DNA from: Billgrantia ethanolica
GTDB lineage: Bacteria > Pseudomonadota > Gammaproteobacteria > Pseudomonadales > Halomonadaceae
Length of the DNA stretch: 64,000 bases
Direction of reading: 5' to 3'
Assembly: GCF_021404305.1 (NCBI RefSeq)
Contig: NZ_JABFTX010000003.1
Span: forward strand, 186,001-250,000
In this document: one piece after another, positions 1-8,327 of the stretch
Layout: each line of letters starts with the position of its first letter
Numbering within the stretch: the first letter of the stretch is position 1
Notes under the pieces: model-generated
Seen by the model: the letters and a program-made list of their open reading frames with translations, nothing else
The model's database searches: none
Told to the model about the DNA's origin: nothing
Translations under genes and position numbers: made by a program

Positions 1-657
1 CAGACGCATCTGCGCGCCGATCTCGCAGATCTTCAGGCAACGCTGTTGCAGCTCGACGGTGTCGGCGTGCTCCAGCACGATCTGGTAGCCACGCTCGCCG
101 TGGATCTCGTCGGAGACGATATGCAGATCGAAGAACTCGACTTCCTCATCGGTGAAACCGTACTTGTCGCGCAGGGTCGGGGTCTGCTTGCGGTAGATCG
201 ACGGCACCTGGGATTCCAGGCCGACGACCAGCGCCGCTACGGCGACGACCGGGTGCTCACGCATGGCCACGGCGTAACACCAGCTCTGCAGGCCGCGGGT
301 GGTGGGCGACATGTTGTCTGGATCTTCGACGCGCTCGCGAGTGGTGCCGCAGGCCTCGGCGAAACGGATCAACAGATCGGTATGACGATCGCCGCCGAGC
401 TCTTCCTCGTACATGTTCTGCAGCAGGAAGTCCTTGGCCTCTTTGAAGTTTTCCGGGGTGTTTGCATAGATGTAGGCCAGGTAATCAGCGAACGGCCCGA
501 CATAGTGGTAATGGTTCTCTGCCCACTTGGCCAGGTGCTCGCGAGACAGCTTGCCGCTGGCCCAGGCCACGCTGAACGGTGCCTTGTTGGCGCTCTTGCC
601 TTTGATGGCGTCTTCCAGAGCGGTACGGAATTCGTCGCGGTTCATCAACTGTGCCAT
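1..657 (-). CDS. CADD/PqqC-like haem-oxygenase-fold protein, cut by window edge
   Basis: The frame runs from ATG at 657 leftwards without a stop to base 1, giving 219 codons; the C-terminus lies outside the window. The sequence is mostly helical and carries E85, H92, E148, H179, D183 and H186. The spacing E-x6-H ... E ... H-x3-D-x2-H is that of the dimetal site in the CADD/PqqC group of haem-oxygenase-fold oxygenases. Relatives are often annotated as TenA-family regulator or PqqC. Chlamydial CADD supplies p-aminobenzoate, but that role cannot be assumed here, and no pqq genes are in view. The family call is strong and the substrate is unknown. A GGAG-type ribosome site lies just upstream, and a promoter with a palindromic operator sits at 764-818. 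Confidence 0.8.
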   Translation of the reverse strand, partial: MAQLMNRDEFRTALEDAIKGKSANKAPFSVAWASGKLSREHLAKWAENHYHYVGPFADYLAYIYANTPENFKEAKDFLLQNMYEEELGGDRHTDLLIRFAEACGTTRERVEDPDNMSPTTRGLQSWCYAVAMREHPVVAVAALVVGLESQVPSIYRKQTPTLRDKYGFTDEEVEFFDLHIVSDEIHGERGYQIVLEHADTVELQQRCLKICEIGAQMRL

Positions 658-763
658 GGGGAGGACTCCTGTTTCGTTGCCGGTGCGCCGCCTGATCTGC
701 CAGGCCACGCTCTTGTTGTTTGCCGTCGTGGTTCCGGCGGTGGCCGGTTCTCTCGAATGGCTC

Positions 764-818
764 TTGGTATACCAAAGGCCATGAATGCAGCCTAGATTGC
801 CGCCGATATTCCTGTCAA
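764..818 (-). promoter_or_regulatory. Sigma-70 promoter with TTGGTATACCAA operator over the start site
   Basis: On the minus strand TTGACA (818-813) and TAGGCT (794-789) are separated by 18 bp. The perfect palindrome TTGGTATACCAA (764-775) follows about 14 bp after the -10, where a repressor would block initiation. The palindrome resembles GntR-family operators (T-GGT..ACC-A); no such regulator gene is in the window. It should drive the CADD-like gene. Confidence 0.55.
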
Positions 819-977
819 GCCTTTTTATGACCTGGGTCAATTTTTCTCTTTCAGCCAGGCTTCATGCCGTGAAAAGCATATGAAATTTAAATTATATGTT
901 TGAAAATTAATGATTTTTATGGGGGCTAGGAAAAGCCGGTTCGAGCTGGAGGGGTGGGAGGGACTTGATTTGTTCAC

Positions 978-1004
978 GGTATACCATGTTGCTTGGTATA
1001 CCAA
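978..1004. promoter_or_regulatory. Paired upstream copies of the GGTATACC operator
   Basis: GGTATACC (978-985) and a full TTGGTATACCAA (993-1004) lie about 200 bp upstream of the identical operator at 764-775. Their centres are 17 bp apart. The arrangement of one promoter-proximal and two distal operators suggests cooperative or looping repression. The rest of 819-1131 shows no gene; 840-930 is AT-rich. Confidence 0.5.
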
Positions 1005-1131
1005 GGTAGCAGAGGCTTGGCCGCCAGTGGGTCGGCATCGCCCTGCTTCAGGCAGGGGCATCGGGTAGGGTGTAATCAGGAGGCTAGGGTAATCAGATAG
1101 ATAAACAACAAGAAATAGCAGCGGGCGGGTG

Positions 1132-1752
1132 TCAGGGAGCGTCGAGGCGGGTCAGGCGACCGCGCAGCCGGGCTTCCAGCGGTGACAGGTCCACTTCGAC
1201 GTCGCTGGGCCAGGCTGCGGTGAGGCGTACCCCGTCACTGGCGTACTCGGCCTGTTCCACCGGTGCGTCATGGCTCTCCAGCCAGGCGCGGGCCTCCGCC
1301 TCGCCGGCGAAGTCGACGCCAAGCTTCAGCGTGGTGCGTTCCACCGCTTGCCGCTGTGGCAGCCCCTCGAGCCCCCGCGCCACGGCCTGGGCATAGGCGC
1401 GGGCCAGGCCGCCGGTACCGAGCTTGGTGCCGCCGAAGTAGCGGGTCACCACACAGCCTACCTGGCCCAGCCCGGCGCCTTCCAGCACCTGGAACATGGG
1501 GCGGCCCGCGGTGCCGCCGGGTTCGCCGTCGTCGGAAAAACCGATGGCCTGCTGTTCGCCGGGCGGGCCGGCGACATAGGCGCTGCAGTGGTGGCTGGCG
1601 TTGGGGTGGGTGCGTCTCGCTGTCGCCAGTAGAGCATCGAAAGCCGCCACGTCGGGCGCGTGGCAGAGCCAGGCGATGAAGCGGCTGCGCTCGATTTCGA
1701 TGACGCTCTCGTGCCAGGTGCCGGGAGCGAGATCGGGTACCGGATAGCGCAT
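1132..1752 (-). CDS. yigZ: YigZ/IMPACT family protein
   Basis: This 206-residue protein has the UPF0029 (IMPACT) N-terminal domain, with the family stretch around SDDGEPGGTAGRP and the YFGGTKLGTGGLARAY block, followed by the smaller C-terminal ferredoxin-like domain. Length matches bacterial YigZ (about 200 residues). IMPACT proteins are linked to translation regulation in eukaryotes; the bacterial role is not established. The start ATG at 1752 overlaps the stop of the upstream S24 gene by ATGA, so the two are translationally coupled. A longer open frame exists upstream but runs inside the S24 gene in another frame, so it was not used. Confidence 0.88.
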   Translation of the reverse strand: MRYPVPDLAPGTWHESVIEIERSRFIAWLCHAPDVAAFDALLATARRTHPNASHHCSAYVAGPPGEQQAIGFSDDGEPGGTAGRPMFQVLEGAGLGQVGCVVTRYFGGTKLGTGGLARAYAQAVARGLEGLPQRQAVERTTLKLGVDFAGEAEARAWLESHDAPVEQAEYASDGVRLTAAWPSDVEVDLSPLEARLRGRLTRLDAP

Positions 1753-2231
1753 CAGTGGGTCAGCTCGGGGCCGTCCTGCCGGCGTACCACGCCCATCACC
1801 ATGCCCAGTACCTGAATGTCGCTGTTCTTGAGGTAGATAGGTGCCATGTTCTCGTTGGCCGGCTGCAGGCGCACGCCGTTCTTCTCTATATACAGCTTCT
1901 TCAGCGTGACCTCCTGCTGGTTGATCAGGACCACGGCGGTCTCGCCGTTCTCGGCGCTCTCCTGACGTTCGATGATGATCACGTCGCCATCGAAGATGTT
2001 GCAGTCGACCATCGAGTCGCCGCGCACGCGCAGGGCGTAGGTGTTGCGTCGCACCATGCAGGCAGGGGCGCGAATGGCGCCGCCGCTGGGGCAGGCTTCG
2101 ATGGGCAGTCCCGCCGAGACATCTCCCAACAAGGGCACCTCGACGAGGTCGGTGGCGTCGACGCTGGCCCAGGAGGTGGCGATGGGCAGATTGGGACGTC
2201 GGTACAGGTAGTGCATGGAAGGCGTTGGCAT
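1752..2231 (-). CDS. LexA/UmuD-like S24 self-cleaving protein without DNA-binding domain
   Basis: This 159-residue protein has the LexA/UmuD peptidase fold only. The predicted scissile Ala40-Gly41 lies in the segment DVSAG, the nucleophile Ser73 is in GDSM, and the general base Lys111 is in EVTLKKL. There is no N-terminal winged helix as in LexA (about 200 residues), so it resembles UmuD in architecture, yet no umuC follows. The start ATG at 2231 is preceded by GGGGG at a proper distance; longer upstream frames contain no helix-turn-helix. A CTGT-N8-ACAG box just upstream suggests SOS control. It is coupled to yigZ. It could be a UmuD paralogue serving a distant polymerase V, or a free-standing S24 regulator. 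Confidence 0.85.
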   Translation of the reverse strand: MPTPSMHYLYRRPNLPIATSWASVDATDLVEVPLLGDVSAGLPIEACPSGGAIRAPACMVRRNTYALRVRGDSMVDCNIFDGDVIIIERQESAENGETAVVLINQQEVTLKKLYIEKNGVRLQPANENMAPIYLKNSDIQVLGMVMGVVRRQDGPELTH

Positions 2232-2255
2232 TGGCGTTTCCCCCTCTGTGCGACC

Positions 2256-2271
2256 CTGTTGAAATGTACAG
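2256..2271. promoter_or_regulatory. LexA-type SOS box
   Basis: On the minus strand the site reads CTGTACATTTCAACAG, a perfect CTGT-N8-ACAG match to the gammaproteobacterial LexA box. It lies 25 bp upstream of the S24 gene start, where it would overlap the promoter. LexA binding is inferred from the motif and from the gene type. Confidence 0.6.
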
Positions 2272-2429
2272 GTACATCGAATCATATCAGGCGTTACGTT
2301 CCTGGCAAGTTTCTCCGCCAGGAAGCTGCCTTGATCTGGGGCAAGGGTGGCGCCATGACGCACCCCGCTCGGTAGCGGCAAAAGGCCTTTCCGTGTAGCA
2401 TTTCCGGCGTAATCACCCATTCCTGGAGA

Positions 2430-3080
2430 GTGCTGTTGAGCCTGCGTCTACAAGCGCAAAGCCTGGCCTGCGAACGCGACGACCGTTGGCTGTTCCGGGA
2501 TCTGGACCTGGATATCCGTGCCGGCGAGATCGTACGGGTGGAGGGGCCGAACGGCAGCGGCAAGACTACCTTGCTCAAGATTCTCTCGGGCCAGTTGGCC
2601 GACTACGAGGGCGAGCTGTTCTGGAGCGAGCGGCCGATGCGCGAGACCCGCGAGTCCTTCCTCGCCAACCTGCTCTATCTGGGCCATGCCCCGGGGGTGA
2701 AGGCAGCGCTGACGCCGCTGGAGAATCTGGCCTGGTACCAAGCCCTCAGCGGCGAGGCGCCGAGCGAGACGGCACGCTTCAGGGCGCTGGAAGAGGTCGG
2801 CCTGGTCGGCTTCGAGGACGTGCCGGCCGGACAGCTCTCTGCCGGACAGCAGCGACGCGTGGCTCTTGCCAGGCTGACTCTGACACCGCGTGCGCTATGG
2901 GTGCTCGACGAACCTTTTACCGCCATCGACCGCGATGGCGTGGCGGCGCTGGAGCGGCGCCTGGTGGAGCACGCCCGCAGCGGTGGCTGCGTGCTGGTCA
3001 CCACGCATCATGAGTTGACGCCGTGCGCCGAGCTGCGCCGTATCCGCCTCGGCGGGGGAGGGGTCGATGACGGCATCTGA
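2430..3080 (+). CDS. ccmA: Cytochrome c maturation ABC ATPase CcmA
   Basis: This 216-residue ABC ATPase is the first gene of a complete ccm operon. It has Walker A GPNGSGKTT near residue 40, the signature LSAGQQRR, and Walker B LWVLDEP. CcmA with CcmB releases haem-loaded CcmE (holo-CcmE) from the CcmC complex in System I cytochrome c biogenesis; it sits on the cytoplasmic face of the membrane. Start choice is uncertain: GTG at 2430 lies almost on top of the GGAG at 2425, so TTG at 2436, which has better spacing, may be the true start. The 3' end overlaps ccmB by 14 bp. Confidence 0.95.
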   Translation: MLLSLRLQAQSLACERDDRWLFRDLDLDIRAGEIVRVEGPNGSGKTTLLKILSGQLADYEGELFWSERPMRETRESFLANLLYLGHAPGVKAALTPLENLAWYQALSGEAPSETARFRALEEVGLVGFEDVPAGQLSAGQQRRVALARLTLTPRALWVLDEPFTAIDRDGVAALERRLVEHARSGGCVLVTTHHELTPCAELRRIRLGGGGVDDGI

Positions 3081-3804
3081 AAACTCGTTGAGCAGGGCGC
3101 CTGCCGCGCTGCGCGAGGAACCTGGCGGCGGCCTCGCTGTCGCAGTATGGGCAACGCTCAAGCGTGACCTGCTGCTGATGCTGCGCCGGCGCAGCGAAGT
3201 GCTCAACCCGCTGGTGTTCTTCGCCCTCGTCATCACCCTGTTTCCGATCGGCATTTCCCCCGATCCGGCATTGCTGGCGGCCATTGCGCCCGGCCTGCTG
3301 TGGGTGGCGGCGCTATTGGCGGCCCTGCTGTCGCTGGACAGTCTGTTCCGCGCCGATTACGACGACGGCTCGCTGGAGCAACTGCTGCTGACCCCCCAGC
3401 CGCTGGCGCTGCTGGCGCTGGCCAAGGTCGCCGTGCACTGGCTGCTGACCGGTCTGCCCCTGGCGCTGATGGCGCCGGTGCTTGGTATCATGCTGTCGCT
3501 GCCGGCGGGCAGCTATGCGGTATTGGCCATTTCCCTGGCGCTGGGAAGCGCCAGTCTCAGTCTGATCGGTGCCATCGGAGCGGCGCTGACGGTGGGGCTT
3601 TCCCGCGGCGGCGTACTGCTGTCGCTGCTGGTGCTGCCCCTTTACATCCCGGTGCTGATCTTCGGCGCCGGAGCCGTCCAGGCGGCCATCCTCGGCGATG
3701 GCGTACTGGCGCATCTGGCGATTCTCGGCGCGCTGCTGGCGCTGGCCCTGAGTCTTGCGCCGCTGGCAATCGCGGCGTCGCTGCGCATCAGTATCAACGG
3801 TTGA
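3067..3804 (+). CDS. ccmB: Haem exporter subunit CcmB
   Basis: This 245-residue polytopic membrane protein has six predicted hydrophobic segments after a basic N-terminus ([14 protein letters not shown]), typical of CcmB, the permease partner of CcmA. It is about 20 residues longer than usual at the N-terminus; an internal start cannot be excluded. The gene overlaps ccmA and is followed closely by ccmC, so the ABC part of the haem-handling machinery is co-translated. Confidence 0.94.
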   Translation: MTASENSLSRAPAALREEPGGGLAVAVWATLKRDLLLMLRRRSEVLNPLVFFALVITLFPIGISPDPALLAAIAPGLLWVAALLAALLSLDSLFRADYDDGSLEQLLLTPQPLALLALAKVAVHWLLTGLPLALMAPVLGIMLSLPAGSYAVLAISLALGSASLSLIGAIGAALTVGLSRGGVLLSLLVLPLYIPVLIFGAGAVQAAILGDGVLAHLAILGALLALALSLAPLAIAASLRISING

Positions 3805-3817
3805 GAGGTTGAGAGGC

Positions 3818-4558
3818 ATGTGGGCCTTCATTAACAAGCTGCGTTCCCCCAAGTGGTTCTATGCCATCAGCGCGAAGCTGCAGCCCTGGTTCTGGGCGGC
3901 GGCGCTGATCCTCATCGTCACTGGTACCATCTGGGGGCTGGCCTTCGCCCCGGCCGACTACCAGCAGGGCAACAGCTTCCGCATCATCTACGTGCACGTG
4001 CCGGCGGCCTTCCTCGCTCAGTCAATCTTCGTCTCCATGGCAGTCACGGGGCTGGTGTTCATGGTCTGGAAGATCAAGATCGCCGACATGGCCGCCACCG
4101 TGATGGCGCCTCTGGGCGCCGCCATGACCTTCATCGCGCTGTTCTCCGGCGCGGTGTGGGGCGTACCCACCTGGGGCACCTGGTGGATGTGGGACGCACG
4201 CCTCACCTCGATGCTGATCCTGCTGTTCCTGTACCTCGGCGTGATCGCCCTGCGTGGCGCCTTCGCCAGCCGCGACAGCGCCTCCCGCGCCGCTTCGGTG
4301 CTGGCCATGGTCGGCGTCATCAACATTCCGATCATCAAGTACTCGGTGGAGTGGTGGTACACCCTGCACCAGCCGGCCACCTTCACCGTCACCGGGCGAG
4401 TCGGCATGCCGATGGAAATGTGGCTGCCGCTGCTGATCATGGTGCTGGGGTTCTACAGTTTCTTCATCGCGCTGGTGTTGACGCGCACGCGCAGCGAGAT
4501 CCTGCGCCGTGAATCCAACAAGCGCTGGGTGCGAGAGCTGGCCGAGGAGGCGAACTGA
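3818..4558 (+). CDS. ccmC: Haem handling protein CcmC
   Basis: This 246-residue protein has six membrane segments and the tryptophan-rich WWD motif [13 protein letters not shown] that presents haem at the periplasmic surface. CcmC loads haem on CcmE. ATG at 3818 has AGAGG about 9 bp upstream and matches the family start; the longer open frame lies within ccmB. The stop overlaps the ccmD start (TGATG). Confidence 0.95.
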   Translation: MWAFINKLRSPKWFYAISAKLQPWFWAAALILIVTGTIWGLAFAPADYQQGNSFRIIYVHVPAAFLAQSIFVSMAVTGLVFMVWKIKIADMAATVMAPLGAAMTFIALFSGAVWGVPTWGTWWMWDARLTSMLILLFLYLGVIALRGAFASRDSASRAASVLAMVGVINIPIIKYSVEWWYTLHQPATFTVTGRVGMPMEMWLPLLIMVLGFYSFFIALVLTRTRSEILRRESNKRWVRELAEEAN

Positions 4559-4797
4559 TGGCATTCGACACCTTCCAGGAGCTGCTCGCCATGGGCGGGC
4601 ACGCGCCCTACGTCTGGTCGGCCTGGGGCCTGACCGCCGCCCTGCTGCTGGGCATCGTCTTTCATGCTCGCGCCGAGCGCCGCCAGCTGCTGCGACAGCT
4701 GCAGCGCCGCGTTCGCCGCGAGGCGCGCCAGAGCGCACCCGCCGCCGCGGCACAACCGATTCAAACTAGCAAGGGTGGATGCACCAATGACGCCTAA
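4558..4797 (+). CDS. ccmD: Haem exporter protein CcmD
   Basis: This small 79-residue protein has a single membrane segment (about residues 17-36: VWSAWGLTAALLLGIVF) followed by a basic tail. CcmD stabilises the CcmABC-CcmE complex. The tail, rich in Arg, Ala and Gln, is somewhat longer than common homologues. It overlaps both ccmC and ccmE. Confidence 0.9.
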   Translation: MAFDTFQELLAMGGHAPYVWSAWGLTAALLLGIVFHARAERRQLLRQLQRRVRREARQSAPAAAAQPIQTSKGGCTNDA

Positions 4798-5299
4798 ACG
4801 CAAACAGAAGCTGTTCATGTTCCTCGGCCTGGTGTCGCTAGCGGCCATCGCCGTGGGGCTGACGCTCTATGCCCTGCGGGCCAACATCAACCTGTTCTTC
4901 AGTCCTATCCAGATCGCCGCCGGCGACGCTCCCTACGAACGCCAGATCCGCGCCGGCGGCATGGTGAAAGAGGGCAGCGTGTCGCGGAACCCGGATAGCC
5001 TGGACGTGGAGTTCACCGTCACCGACTATGTGGAGGACGTGCGCGTTCACTACAGCGGCATCCTGCCCGACCTGTTCCGCGAAGGGCAGGGCGTGGTGGT
5101 GGTCGGTCAGCTTCAGCACGACGGCTACATCAAGGCCGATCAAGTGCTGGCGCGTCACGACGAGAACTACATGCCCCCCGAGGTCGCCGAGGCGCTCGAA
5201 GCCGCCGGCTATTCCCCCGCCGACTTCCAGCAGAAGGCCGCCAAGGTGGCCGAGCGCGTCGAAGAACGCGAGGCGCAAGAAGGCGCGAGCCAGTACTGA
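4787..5299 (+). CDS. ccmE: Haem chaperone CcmE
   Basis: This 170-residue protein has an N-terminal membrane anchor (about residues 9-29) and a periplasmic OB-fold domain. The histidine that binds haem covalently is in the motif HDENYMPPE. The C-terminal tail is charged and flexible. ATG at 4787 follows AAGGGTGG and gives the conserved N-terminus; an upstream start would lie in ccmD. CcmE carries haem from CcmC to CcmF. Confidence 0.95.
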   Translation: MTPKRKQKLFMFLGLVSLAAIAVGLTLYALRANINLFFSPIQIAAGDAPYERQIRAGGMVKEGSVSRNPDSLDVEFTVTDYVEDVRVHYSGILPDLFREGQGVVVVGQLQHDGYIKADQVLARHDENYMPPEVAEALEAAGYSPADFQQKAAKVAERVEEREAQEGASQY

Positions 5300-5311
5300 G
5301 CCGGAGTTTCC

Positions 5312-7336
5312 ATGCAGATTCAGATGATTCCCGAAATCGGCCACTTCGCCCTGGTGATTGCACTGCTGTTCGCGGTGGTGCAATCGGCAGTGCCGCTGGC
5401 CGGTGCCGCCCTGCGCCGGCCGCTGTGGATGGCCTATGCCCGGCCCATGGCGGCCGGGCAGTTCCTGTTCGTCGCCATCGCCTATGCCGCGCTGACCGCC
5501 AGCTACATGCTGGACGACTTCAGCGTGCTCAACGTGGCCAACAATTCCAACTCCATGCTGCCCTGGTACTACAAGTTCAGCGCCGTATGGGGCAACCATG
5601 AAGGCTCGGTGCTGCTGTGGAGCCTGATGCTGGCCGGCTGGGGCTACTTCGCCGTGCGCTACTCCCGCGAACTGCCGCGGGACATGGTGGCACGGGTCAT
5701 CAGCGTGCTGGGCATGGTCTGCGTCGGCTTCCTGCTGTTCATCCTGGTCACCTCCAACCCCTTCGAGCGCCTGCTGCCGCAGATGCCCCAGGACGGCGCC
5801 GACCTCAACCCGCTGCTGCAGGACATCGGCCTGATCCTGCATCCGCCGATGCTCTACATGGGCTACGTCGGCTTCTCGGTGGTCTTCGCCTTCGCCATCG
5901 CCGCGCTGATCGGCGGTCGCCTGGATGCCGCCTGGGCGCGCTGGGCACGGCCCTGGACCAACCTGGCCTGGGCCTTCCTCACCGTTGGCATCGCGCTGGG
6001 CAGCTGGTGGGCCTACTACGAGCTGGGCTGGGGCGGCTGGTGGTTCTGGGATCCGGTCGAGAACGCCTCGCTGCTGCCCTGGCTGACCGGCACCGCACTG
6101 ATGCACTCGCTGGCGGTGACCGAGAAGCGCGGCTCGTTCAAGAGCTGGACCCTGCTGCTGGCGATCACTACCTTCTCGCTGTCGCTGCTGGGCACCTTCC
6201 TGGTACGTTCCGGCGTATTGACCTCGGTGCACGCCTTCGCCAACGATCCTTCGCGTGGCTTCTTCATCCTGATGCTGCTGGGCATCACGGTGGGCCTGTC
6301 GCTGCTGATCTTCGCCCTGCGTGCGCCGCGGGTCAGCCACAAGGTGGGTTTCGGCTGGCTGTCTCGCGACGCCATGCTGCTGATCAACAACATCATGCTG
6401 GTGATCCTGACCGTCACCGTGCTGCTGGGCACCGTCTATCCGCTGCTGCTCGATGCCCTCAATCTGGGCAAGATCAGCGTGGGCCCGCCCTACTTCAACG
6501 CCCTGTTCGTACCGCTGACGCTGCTCATGTGCGTGTTCATGGGCATGGGGCCGATCTCGCGCTGGAAGGACACCAGCAGCAAGCTGCTGATCCAGCGGCT
6601 GTGGCTCGCTGCCGCCGTGGCCGTGGTGCTGGGCATGACGCTGCCGCTGATCTTCGCCGAGCGCTGGAGCGCTCCGGTGGCGATCGGTATCATCGCTGCG
6701 CTGTGGATCGTGCTGCCGATGCTGCGCGACCTCTACGACAAGACCCGCCACGCAAGCTCAGTGGGCGCGGGGCTCAAGAAGCTGTCGCTGGCCTACTGGG
6801 GCATGCAGCTCGGCCATCTCGGCGTGGCGGTGACCATCGTCGGCGTGGCCGTGGTGTCGAACTACAACATCGAACGCAACGTGCGCATGAGCGTGGGCGA
6901 CAGCGTCAGCGTGGCCGGCTACACCTTCACCATGACCGAACTCACCAGCCGCCGCGGGCCCAACTTCCTGGCCGACCGGGCGGTGATCGAGGTGCAGCGC
7001 GACGGTAGCCGGCGCAGCTTCACCATGAACCCGGAGAAGCGACTCTACATTGCCCGTGGCATGCCCATGACCCAGGTGGCGCTGCGGCCGGGCTTCTTCC
7101 GTGACCTCTACGTGGCCATGGGTGAGGATCTCGGCGACAACAGCTGGGCCATGCGCGTGCAGTACAAGCCGTTCGTGCGCTGGCTGTGGCTGGGTGGTCT
7201 GCTGATGGCCGCCGGCGGCGTGCTGGCCGTGGCCGACAAGCGCTACCGCCGCCTGGCCACCGCGCCGGACCCGGAAGATGCCGCCGCCACCTCAGGCACC
7301 AAGCCGGAAGGCGACCGTCAGGAGGCGACTGCATGA
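5312..7336 (+). CDS. ccmF: Cytochrome c haem lyase subunit CcmF
   Basis: This 674-residue multi-spanning membrane protein carries the WWD domain (GGWWFWDPVENASLLPWL) and conserved histidines between membrane segments that hold haem b. CcmF with CcmH and CcmI attaches haem to apocytochrome CXXCH motifs. Length is in the family range (about 650). ATG at 5312 is preceded by GGAG. The 3' end overlaps ccmG by ATGA. Confidence 0.96.
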   Translation: MQIQMIPEIGHFALVIALLFAVVQSAVPLAGAALRRPLWMAYARPMAAGQFLFVAIAYAALTASYMLDDFSVLNVANNSNSMLPWYYKFSAVWGNHEGSVLLWSLMLAGWGYFAVRYSRELPRDMVARVISVLGMVCVGFLLFILVTSNPFERLLPQMPQDGADLNPLLQDIGLILHPPMLYMGYVGFSVVFAFAIAALIGGRLDAAWARWARPWTNLAWAFLTVGIALGSWWAYYELGWGGWWFWDPVENASLLPWLTGTALMHSLAVTEKRGSFKSWTLLLAITTFSLSLLGTFLVRSGVLTSVHAFANDPSRGFFILMLLGITVGLSLLIFALRAPRVSHKVGFGWLSRDAMLLINNIMLVILTVTVLLGTVYPLLLDALNLGKISVGPPYFNALFVPLTLLMCVFMGMGPISRWKDTSSKLLIQRLWLAAAVAVVLGMTLPLIFAERWSAPVAIGIIAALWIVLPMLRDLYDKTRHASSVGAGLKKLSLAYWGMQLGHLGVAVTIVGVAVVSNYNIERNVRMSVGDSVSVAGYTFTMTELTSRRGPNFLADRAVIEVQRDGSRRSFTMNPEKRLYIARGMPMTQVALRPGFFRDLYVAMGEDLGDNSWAMRVQYKPFVRWLWLGGLLMAAGGVLAVADKRYRRLATAPDPEDAAATSGTKPEGDRQEATA

Positions 7337-7863
7337 CCCGGCGTCTGCTTCTGTTGCTGCCGCTGATCGGCTTCCTGGGGCTCTCGGTGTTCCTCTATCA
7401 GGGCCTGTCGCTGAACCCCTTCCATCGCGATTCGGCGCTGATGGCGCGGGACTTCCCGGAGTTCGACATGGTCACTCTGGAAGACCCGGAGCGCCGCGTC
7501 GACCGCTCGCTGCTGGCCAACGGCGAGGTCACCCTGGTCAACGTATGGGGCGAGTGGTGCCCGGAGTGCAAGCGCGAGATGCCGCAGCTGCTCGATCTGG
7601 CCGACCGCGGCATCCGCATGGTGGGCATCAGCTACAAGGATACCCGCGAGAAGGGGCTTGGCTTCCTGCAGGACTTCGGCAACCCCTTCGAGGTCAACAT
7701 CTTCGATCCGGACGGCGAGCTGGGCTTCGAGCTGGGCGTCTACGGTGCCCCCGAGACCTTCCTGGTCGACCGTGACGGCATCATCCGCTATCACCACACC
7801 GGCTACATCTCGGCCCGTGACGTTCGTGAACACATCCTGCCGGAGGTGCAGAAATGGCAGTGA
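7333..7863 (+). CDS. ccmG: Thiol:disulfide interchange protein CcmG/DsbE
   Basis: This 176-residue membrane-anchored thioredoxin-fold protein has an N-terminal anchor (residues 4-22), active site WCPEC, and the family cis-proline region GVYGAPETFLVD. It reduces the apocytochrome and CcmH thiols. ATG at 7333 overlaps the ccmF stop. The glutamate in the active-site CPEC is a mild variant of the usual CPxC. Confidence 0.95.
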   Translation: MTRRLLLLLPLIGFLGLSVFLYQGLSLNPFHRDSALMARDFPEFDMVTLEDPERRVDRSLLANGEVTLVNVWGEWCPECKREMPQLLDLADRGIRMVGISYKDTREKGLGFLQDFGNPFEVNIFDPDGELGFELGVYGAPETFLVDRDGIIRYHHTGYISARDVREHILPEVQKWQ

Positions 7864-8327
7864 TTCGACTGGCTCTCATCGGCATGCTGACGCTGCTGAT
7901 GGCGAGCACCCTTCAGGCCGGCGCCATCGAGGTGCGTGAATTCGATGATCCGGTGATGGAGCAGCGCTACCGCAGCCTGACCGCATCGCTGCGCTGTCCC
8001 ACCTGCGAGAACCAGGCCATCAACGACTCCGATGCCCCGGTCTCCCGCGACATGCGCGACCGCGTCTACATGATGCTCATGGATGGCCGCGCCGACATGG
8101 AGATCCGCGATCACATGGTCGAGCGCTTCGGCAACTACGTGCTCTACAACCCCCGTCTGGAAGGGCGCACCTTCCTGCTCTGGGGCCTGCCTGCCGGGCT
8201 GGTGCTGGCCGGCGGTGTACTCGTGGCGCTGGTGGTACGCGCCCGGCGCAACGCCTCTGCCCGTGAGCTGAGCGCCGAAGAGCGCGCCCGCCTCGAGTCT
8301 CTGATCAACCGCGGGAGGACCGAATGA
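7854..8327 (+). CDS. ccmH: Cytochrome c maturation protein CcmH
   Basis: This 157-residue protein has an N-terminal signal peptide, the redox motif LRCPTCENQ, a three-helix periplasmic domain and a C-terminal membrane anchor. CcmH reduces the haem-binding cysteines of apocytochrome c together with CcmG. This is the short CcmH form (CcmL type), with the TPR part encoded separately by ccmI. It overlaps ccmG by 10 bp and ccmI by ATGA. Confidence 0.95.
   Translation: MAVIRLALIGMLTLLMASTLQAGAIEVREFDDPVMEQRYRSLTASLRCPTCENQAINDSDAPVSRDMRDRVYMMLMDGRADMEIRDHMVERFGNYVLYNPRLEGRTFLLWGLPAGLVLAGGVLVALVVRARRNASARELSAEERARLESLINRGRTE

Noticed and set aside
46..795. A 249-codon plus-strand open frame opposite the CADD-like gene
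   Set aside because: It is the shadow of the minus-strand gene; the minus frame carries the family motifs and a ribosome site.
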